NCBI GenBank assembly: GCA_003482455.1
Contig: DMYW01000024.1
Coordinates: 2,759 to 23,172 of the forward strand
Direction of reading: 5' to 3'
Length of the DNA: 20,414 bases
Origin: Rheinheimera sp.
Lineage (GTDB): Bacteria > Pseudomonadota > Gammaproteobacteria > Enterobacterales > Alteromonadaceae
In this document: in pieces, positions 15,729 through 20,414 of the stretch
How the letters are laid out: the number at the start of each line of letters is the position of its first letter
Position numbering within the stretch: position 1 is the first letter of the stretch
Notes under the pieces: generated by a model
The model's database searches: none
What the model was told of the DNA's origin: nothing
What the model saw: the letters and a program-made list of their open reading frames with translations, nothing else
Position numbers and translations under genes: made by a program

Positions 15729-16975
15729 ATTGGTGGCGCTCGTTAGATCTGCACATCATGTGGATGTGCAGTGTCTATTTATTTATTGATGCATTAAACG
15801 GTTTCTTGCTGCAAAAAGGCTTGCCTGGTGGCGGATTATCCGCGGTGTTTAAAAGCCTGTTGTTGGCTTTGATGTTGTGGCAACTATTGGTCTATCAGCG
15901 GCGCTGTGTGTTGTTTGTGGTTAGCTTGCTGGTGCTGTTATTGCTAGGACCTGCTTACAGCCTGTTGCTGTTTGGTCATCAAGCCGGTTTTAGTTATGAC
16001 GTGGGTATGGCCCTGAAACTGATTTCCCCGTTGGTGGCCTGTGCTTATTTTGCTGATTTGGTGCAACGAGACCGCGCGTTTGCGATGACAAGTCTGCACT
16101 GGTGTATGGCGATAGGCGCGGCCGTGATAGTGGCCAATATGGCGTTGGGGCGGTTGGGTTTTGGGTTTACCGCATATTTGCCAAGTGACTTTTTCGATGA
16201 ACTGAATCTTGGCACCAAAGGATTCTTCAAAGCCACCAATGAAGTGTCAGCATTGCTGCTGGTCTATAGCGCCTATTGGTTTGGTTTTTGTTGGGTATGG
16301 CGGCGTCGTTGGTATCCAGTGGCGGTCGCTTTGGCTTTGTTTTGCTCGTCGGCCATGTTGACCAAAACTGGCAACGCTGGGGTATTTTTGTTGGCAGTAT
16401 TCATACCTGTATTACATGCCGCCATGATTTGGCGTGGTCATCCGAAGCTATTAGTCACCGCAGCTGTGTTCGCGCTTAGTGGGCTGGCGGCGTTGTTGCT
16501 TGCATGGCCGCACATAGTCGCGCATTTCCCTGACAAACTATGGCTCGCTTATCAACAAAATGGCTTATTAGGTTTGTTGTTATCCAGTCGAGATTTGTTC
16601 GTGGCCGATAACTGGGCGTTTGCTAGTCGACATTTTAGTGAATGGCATCGTTTGTTAGGCATTGGAACTGCGGGTCTTGATCTGTACAGCAGTAAGCCGT
16701 TAGCGGAAATTGATCCCGCAGACTTATTGATTTGGTTTGGTATTGCTGGCTTTGCTTGGTGTTTGCTGTGGTTTGGTTTGGTGATCCGTGCCAGCGTGTT
16801 AGCGTTTTGGCAAACGCCTCGCAGTATGCTTGCGGCAATAGTTCCGCTGAACTTGGTTTTGTTGCTGGTATCTTTGATGGCCGGGCATGTGATGACATCA
16901 GGTATGCTTTGGATCCCATGGGGGCTGCTCAATGGCAGTTTGTGGTTGTGGCAGGAGAAGACCCATGTGGCGTAG
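15725..16975 (+). CDS. Wzy-like O-antigen polymerase / ligase-family membrane protein
   Basis: 416 residues, with about 10-12 hydrophobic helices. The last third holds a soluble loop (residues ~265-330) with RHFSEWHRLLGIGTAG followed by an acidic EIDPADLLIWFGIAG stretch. This pattern, a large periplasmic loop ending in an acidic D/E-x-D segment just before a helix, is usual for the Wzy/WaaL superfamily. FKATNEVSALL near 165-175 and LTKTGNAGVFLLA near 214-226 also fit. Being between a Wzz-like gene and a flippase gene favours polymerase over ligase. It overlaps wzz by 4 bases and the downstream flippase by 11. Sequence identity within this superfamily is low, so the exact role is inference from topology and context. 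Confidence 0.75.
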   Translation: MNWWRSLDLHIMWMCSVYLFIDALNGFLLQKGLPGGGLSAVFKSLLLALMLWQLLVYQRRCVLFVVSLLVLLLLGPAYSLLLFGHQAGFSYDVGMALKLISPLVACAYFADLVQRDRAFAMTSLHWCMAIGAAVIVANMALGRLGFGFTAYLPSDFFDELNLGTKGFFKATNEVSALLLVYSAYWFGFCWVWRRRWYPVAVALALFCSSAMLTKTGNAGVFLLAVFIPVLHAAMIWRGHPKLLVTAAVFALSGLAALLLAWPHIVAHFPDKLWLAYQQNGLLGLLLSSRDLFVADNWAFASRHFSEWHRLLGIGTAGLDLYSSKPLAEIDPADLLIWFGIAGFAWCLLWFGLVIRASVLAFWQTPRSMLAAIVPLNLVLLLVSLMAGHVMTSGMLWIPWGLLNGSLWLWQEKTHVA

Positions 16976-18221
16976 TGATTTTGCTCGAAAATTGATGAGT
17001 AATACAGCAGCGCAAGCACTGAACTTTGGTAGTCGCTGGTTATTAAATCTCGCAGTTGCCCGTCATTTGTCCGAACATGAATTTGGGGTATTTAGCCTTA
17101 TCTATATGGTCGCTAACTTGTTGTTCCCAACGTTAGCTTTTGGTTCGAATTTTTTCCTGATCCATGAAACTGCAAAAAAACGTGATATTAATCAGCTACT
17201 AAGCTCATTTGCATTAACCGCCTGTGTCTCGGTGGCGGTGCTAACGGCTGTGGGTTTATATCAATGGCTCGCTGCGGAGCCACTACCTATCTTGTTATAC
17301 ATGCTGGCGGCTTTGGTCGGTTTGTTATGGGCGATCGCCCAACAATGTTATTCGTACTTAAAAGGTGCGCAACAATTCCATGCGGAAATGCATGGGCAGT
17401 TTTTGTCGGCAATATTAATGCTTGGCGTCGCTGTGCTAGTAGTGGTGGGTGTGTTCGAGCATACCAGCGAAGTCATGGCTGCGATTGCTGCGGCATCGCT
17501 GGTGCCTGTACTACATGGCCTAAAATGGTTGTGGCCTGAGGTGCAACAAGCGCGCGTGCTTCAGCATTCGTCACTGCTCAGCTGGTCCATGGTGCGGCAA
17601 CGTGTTAGTTATGCGTGGCATGATGTGTTTGCTATCTATCTGTCGAACATTCCTTTTGTGTTTTTATCGATGTTTTCAACCTTGATAGCCTTGGGTATGT
17701 TTCGTAAATCCTTTGTACTTTTCATGCCAGTAACCTTGTTACCGGTAGTGTTTTCGCATGTATTGCTGGCACGCTTAAGCAGCATTGTGGACGCCAATAC
17801 TCGTTTGGCGCAATTTAAACGGCTGTTTATCTTTACGTTTCCACTGCTTAGCTTGCCATACCTTGGGCTGGCGTTGCTTAATCCGTGGTTATATCCACTG
17901 CTGTTGAATGAGCCTTTGCAGCCGCTGGTCGCTGAAATTTGTTATTGGGTCGTCGGCACCTTATGGTTGACACTGCTGAAGACGTACGTGGAAGTGTGGT
18001 TGACGTCGTTGGGTTTTAACCATTGGCGAGCCATCGTGGTGTCAGCGGTCGCGATTGGTAGTAGTTTGTTGTACATTGTGGTGAATGACCAGCTAACGGC
18101 ACAAGTCGCAGCATGGATTTTCTTTGCGGGTAACTTGGTTGCGGTGGGAGTCATAGCTCTGTGCGGAATTCCAGCCTATCGCCGTTATGCGTCTTCTACG
18201 GCTGAAAAACTGGCCAAATAA
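16965..18221 (+). CDS. Second Wzx-type polysaccharide flippase (MOP superfamily)
   Basis: 418 residues from ATG at 16965, chosen because AGGAG (16953-16957) is 7 bases upstream and MWRSDFARKLMSNTAAQALNFGSRWLLN is a natural N terminus for this family; an ATG at 16932 would add 11 poorly hydrophobic residues. About 12 membrane helices are visible, with the family-like VARHLSEHEFGVFSLIYMV at residues ~29-47 and ALGMFRKSFVLFMPVTLLP near 240. It is the last gene of the operon and overlaps the Wzy-like gene, so it is the natural partner flippase of that polymerase. A perfect terminator follows 9 bases after its stop. It is not a duplicate of the leftward flippase: aligned by eye the two differ almost throughout. 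Confidence 0.9.
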   Translation: MWRSDFARKLMSNTAAQALNFGSRWLLNLAVARHLSEHEFGVFSLIYMVANLLFPTLAFGSNFFLIHETAKKRDINQLLSSFALTACVSVAVLTAVGLYQWLAAEPLPILLYMLAALVGLLWAIAQQCYSYLKGAQQFHAEMHGQFLSAILMLGVAVLVVVGVFEHTSEVMAAIAAASLVPVLHGLKWLWPEVQQARVLQHSSLLSWSMVRQRVSYAWHDVFAIYLSNIPFVFLSMFSTLIALGMFRKSFVLFMPVTLLPVVFSHVLLARLSSIVDANTRLAQFKRLFIFTFPLLSLPYLGLALLNPWLYPLLLNEPLQPLVAEICYWVVGTLWLTLLKTYVEVWLTSLGFNHWRAIVVSAVAIGSSLLYIVVNDQLTAQVAAWIFFAGNLVAVGVIALCGIPAYRRYASSTAEKLAK

Positions 18222-18230
18222 ACAATTTAA

Positions 18231-18268
18231 GGCATAAAAAAACCACCCGAAGGTGGTTTTTTTATGCC
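18231..18268. terminator. Bidirectional intrinsic terminator between flippase operon and wecC
   Basis: A perfect 17-bp inverted repeat, 18231-18247 against 18252-18268, with loop CGAA. The stem contains A7 on the left and T7 on the right beside a CCACC/GGTGG core, so on either strand it reads as a hairpin with a T tract. It sits between the convergent stop codons (18221 and 18279) and can end both transcripts. Confidence 0.95.
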
Positions 18269-18278
18269 TGTAAGCCGA

Positions 18279-19493
18279 TTAGCCCACAACGTTAATCAAG
18301 GTTTTCCCTTCGAAACTTAAGCCTTGGAAGGCTTTATGTTTCACTAGGATCACAATGATGTCGGCTTTTAAGCCTTCTTCAATGCTGACCAAATGCGCCT
18401 TCGCATTTAGTTTATTCGTCGATTCCACGTTCGGTTCAACGGCTAGCACTTTGCCATCATAGGCATCGGCCAATTTGTTGACGATGTGCAGCGCTGGTGA
18501 TTCACGCAGATCATCGATATCCGGTTTAAACGCTAAACCAAAACAAGCGACCGTCGGTTTGTTTAAGTTATGGTTGGCCACAGCTGACAACACTTTGCCA
18601 AGTACCCACTCAGGTTTGTGATCGTTAACTTCACGGGCGGTACGAATGATCCGAGCTTGCTCTGGGGCTGAATGCACGATAAACCATGGGTCAACTGCGA
18701 TACAGTGACCGCCAACACCAGCACCAGGCGTCAGAATGTTTACGCGTGGGTGACGGTTGGCCATGCGGATCAATTCCCACACGTTGATATTGAGCTTGTC
18801 ACAAATCAGCGATAATTCGTTGGCAAACGCGATATTGACGTCTCGGAATGAGTTTTCAGTTAGTTTTGACATCTCGGCCGTACGTGCATCCGTTTCCAGC
18901 AATTCGCCTTGGACGAAGGTGCGGTACAGCTCTTTGGCTTTTTCAGAGCAAGATGGCGTCAAGCCACCGATGATTCGGTCATTGGAAATCAATTCTTGTA
19001 CAACTTTGCCGGGCAGTACGCGCTCTGGACAATAAGCGACGTGAATATCCGGTGATGCAGAATCAGTTGGCAAGGTCAGATCTGGGCGGACTTCTTTGAT
19101 CCACTTGCACATGGCTTCGGTGGTTCCAACTGGGCTTGTTGATTCGAGCACAACCAAATTGCCTTTGGTCAGCACAGGAGCAATCGACTTGGCAGCGGCT
19201 TCAACATAGGTTAAATCTGGCGACAAGTCATCGTGGAACGGGGTCGGCACGGCAATCATAAAGGCGTCTGCAGCTGATGGTTTTAACTGCGCAGAAAGAT
19301 AACCGTTGGTCACGGCAGCGTGCACTAACGAATCCAAATCGGGTTCGATGATATGAATTTTGCCTTGATTGATGGTGTCGACCGCGTGTTGATTAACGTC
19401 AACACCTAACACTCGTAACTTGCGGGAAGCCAACATGGCTGCTGTAGGTAAACCGATATAACCTAAACCGATGACTGAAACAGTCTGAATCAT
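18279..19493 (-). CDS. wecC: WecC, UDP-N-acetyl-D-mannosamine dehydrogenase
   Basis: 404 residues (E. coli WecC 420). ATG has GGAG 7 bases upstream. It oxidises UDP-ManNAc to UDP-ManNAcA with two NAD+, in the cytoplasm. The N-terminal Rossmann motif VIGLGYIGLPTAA (residues ~7-19) is followed by GVDVNQHAVDTINQG; LESTSPVGTTE, YCPERVLPG and TAEMSKLTENSFRDVNIAFANE mark the central domain; and the catalytic cysteine is Cys264 in GAGVGGHCIAVDPWF. These segments are nearly the same as remembered E. coli WecC, including NINVWELIRMANRHPRVNIL, which separates it from UDP-glucose and UDP-GlcNAc dehydrogenases. The C-terminal UDP-binding domain carries AFKPDIDDLRESPA. It ends early, at INVVG, where E. 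coli WecC has VVDAKGVWR. wecB, which makes its substrate, is not in this window. Confidence 0.96.
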   Translation of the reverse strand: MIQTVSVIGLGYIGLPTAAMLASRKLRVLGVDVNQHAVDTINQGKIHIIEPDLDSLVHAAVTNGYLSAQLKPSAADAFMIAVPTPFHDDLSPDLTYVEAAAKSIAPVLTKGNLVVLESTSPVGTTEAMCKWIKEVRPDLTLPTDSASPDIHVAYCPERVLPGKVVQELISNDRIIGGLTPSCSEKAKELYRTFVQGELLETDARTAEMSKLTENSFRDVNIAFANELSLICDKLNINVWELIRMANRHPRVNILTPGAGVGGHCIAVDPWFIVHSAPEQARIIRTAREVNDHKPEWVLGKVLSAVANHNLNKPTVACFGLAFKPDIDDLRESPALHIVNKLADAYDGKVLAVEPNVESTNKLNAKAHLVSIEEGLKADIIVILVKHKAFQGLSFEGKTLINVVG

Positions 19494-19526
19494 AGCGTCA
19501 CTCCAATTGGTTGCTATTTTTTTGAT

Positions 19527-19535
19527 ATAGTACCA
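19527..19535 (-). promoter_or_regulatory. Predicted extended -10 promoter of wecC
   Basis: Read on the minus strand, TGG-TACTAT (19535-19527) is an extended -10 element lying 33 bases before the wecC start codon. No good -35 is seen, which is tolerated by extended -10 promoters. The gap 19494-19647 to the divergent DUF218 gene holds no other convincing signal. Confidence 0.4.
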
Positions 19536-19647
19536 CAGCTTAGCTGATCATCGGCTAGCGCTGAAGCTTTGAATGTATTTTTTACAGACCAAACTGAAAT
19601 TAAACTGAATGAGGTCGGGCCAGTTGTTGCCTGCATCGAGGTCACCT

Positions 19648-20376
19648 TTGAAAGATTTTATTGAACCCTTTTTATATCCCCATAATTTGTTTTTATTTGG
19701 TTTGGTCATTGCTGCCTTACGTTACAAAAAAGTTGGGTTGTGGTTTTTAGTGATTTGGTTTTATGCGTTTGGGAATGGCTGGGTGGCCAATCAAGTTCGA
19801 GATTGGTACGGATCCGAGATCAGCCAGGCAGAAGTTCCTACCAATTTTAACGGTGATTTTGTGGTGCTGGGCTGTGGTGGCGATGAAATGTCGATACCCG
19901 ATTGTGCGAAAAGTCGTCTCGACCAAGTTGCTAACGCCGTCGGTGCTCGACTAGATCCGGTGACCATTCATATGACCACTTTGTATTGCACTCCCTACCT
20001 CAACTATTTGAAAGCAAAAGTACCGCCGCAAACACGTTTTGATTGTTTTCACGGTGGCGAGACCACCTACCATGAATTTTTTAATCTGGATCAGCGCTTA
20101 GATCATGCAAAATCCTTTGTGTTTGTGACCAGCGATTATCATGCGTTCAGAGTGCACAAATTAGCCCAGTCCTATGGGTTAAATGGGGTTGTGGTAGCGG
20201 CACCTTCCTCGACTTTTCGTCCAGTGAACTGCCGTGCCAGCTGTTATCTCACGGTCAATTTGTCGAACTTTGATTTGTTTGCGAAGCTAACTGCGGAGAT
20301 GTCGAGTTATTTGGTGTATTCGAGCACAGCACGTTGGACGCGCTGGTATAAAGAGCCGCCGCAGCCGACACGCTAG
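19648..20376 (+). CDS. ElyC/YdcF-like DUF218 protein, membrane-anchored, cysteine-rich
   Basis: 242 residues from TTG at 19648, chosen because GAGG (19638-19641) stands 6 bases upstream and the resulting N terminus (KDFIEPFLYPHNLFLF) resembles ElyC; an ATG at 19609 without a ribosome site would add 13 residues. Two hydrophobic segments (~12-25 and ~28-45) precede a domain with DUF218 features: VVLGCGGDE at 72-80, a GGETTYHEF segment near 136-144 in place of the usual E..ST..N motif, and FVTSDYHAFRVHKLAQSYGL at 158-177. Unusually the domain has six cysteines (76, 86, 114, 133, 195, 199), possibly disulfide-bonded in the periplasm. E. coli ElyC affects undecaprenyl-phosphate use and ECA, so the position beside wecC is suggestive. 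The motifs diverge enough that activity is uncertain. Confidence 0.72.
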   Translation: MKDFIEPFLYPHNLFLFGLVIAALRYKKVGLWFLVIWFYAFGNGWVANQVRDWYGSEISQAEVPTNFNGDFVVLGCGGDEMSIPDCAKSRLDQVANAVGARLDPVTIHMTTLYCTPYLNYLKAKVPPQTRFDCFHGGETTYHEFFNLDQRLDHAKSFVFVTSDYHAFRVHKLAQSYGLNGVVVAAPSSTFRPVNCRASCYLTVNLSNFDLFAKLTAEMSSYLVYSSTARWTRWYKEPPQPTR

Positions 20377-20380
20377 CGTG
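20369..20380. repeat. 12-bp perfect palindrome over the DUF218 stop codon
   Basis: CACGCTAGCGTG is self-complementary and contains the TAG stop (20374-20376). No T run follows on the + strand. It may be chance. Confidence 0.3.
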
Positions 20381-20392
20381 CGAAAAAACAAT

Positions 20393-20414
20393 AAAAAAAG
20401 CCAAGCAATTGCTT
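20393..20414. terminator. Left half of a probable intrinsic terminator, cut by the window edge
   Basis: A7 (20393-20399), then GCC and the perfect palindrome AAGCAATTGCTT (20403-20414) ending at the last base. If the sequence goes on with GGC and a T run, this is a bidirectional terminator for the DUF218 gene and for a convergent neighbour. Confidence 0.5.

Noticed and set aside
16552..17019. 155-codon minus-strand frame opposite the Wzy-like gene
   Set aside because: Antisense to hydrophobic coding sequence, with no ribosome site or recognisable domain.
1..20414. CRISPR array, insertion sequence, prophage genes, tRNA or rRNA
   Set aside because: No regularly spaced repeats, transposase motifs, phage proteins or RNA gene patterns were seen on either strand.

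Overview
The window looks like chromosomal DNA of a gammaproteobacterium. The grounds are a complete RecBCD locus, a WecC that closely resembles the enterobacterial enzyme from memory, gammaproteobacterial-style UppP and WecA proteins, moderate GC and glutamine-rich proteins. I cannot name the genus. There are no rRNA or tRNA genes, CRISPR arrays, transposases or phage genes.

Layout. (1) 2-6175: the 3' part of recC, then recB and recD on the + strand with overlapping ends, a translationally coupled DNA-repair operon. (2) 6199-8411: a LysR-type regulator (-) and a divergent M24 Xaa-Pro-type metallopeptidase (+), with a clear dyad operator candidate between them. (3) 8515-9339: uppP, which recycles undecaprenyl phosphate, preceded by a promoter/hairpin leader and followed by an intrinsic terminator and a REP-like palindrome. 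(4) 9615-20376: a surface-polysaccharide locus. wecA and a Wzx-type flippase form a leftward operon. From a shared 230-bp divergent promoter region, a rightward operon runs GT4 glycosyltransferase, wecG, GT2 glycosyltransferase, wzz-like, wzy-like and a second flippase. A perfect 17-bp bidirectional terminator separates this operon from convergent wecC. A divergent ElyC/YdcF-like (DUF218) gene closes the window.

How they work together (inference from family knowledge). WecA would load GlcNAc-1-P on undecaprenyl phosphate. WecC makes UDP-ManNAcA and WecG adds it, giving the GlcNAc-ManNAcA start of enterobacterial common antigen (ECA). The Fuc4NAc genes of ECA are absent; two other glycosyltransferases take their place, followed by a Wzx/Wzy/Wzz export-polymerisation set. 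wecB, which supplies UDP-ManNAc, is not in the window. UppP and the ElyC-like protein belong to families tied to undecaprenyl-phosphate recycling and ECA control, so the whole 8.5-20.4 kb stretch can be read as one lipid-carrier/polysaccharide neighbourhood. The best candidate for something undescribed is this ECA-like hybrid polymer system with two flippases and an unusual cysteine-rich DUF218 protein.
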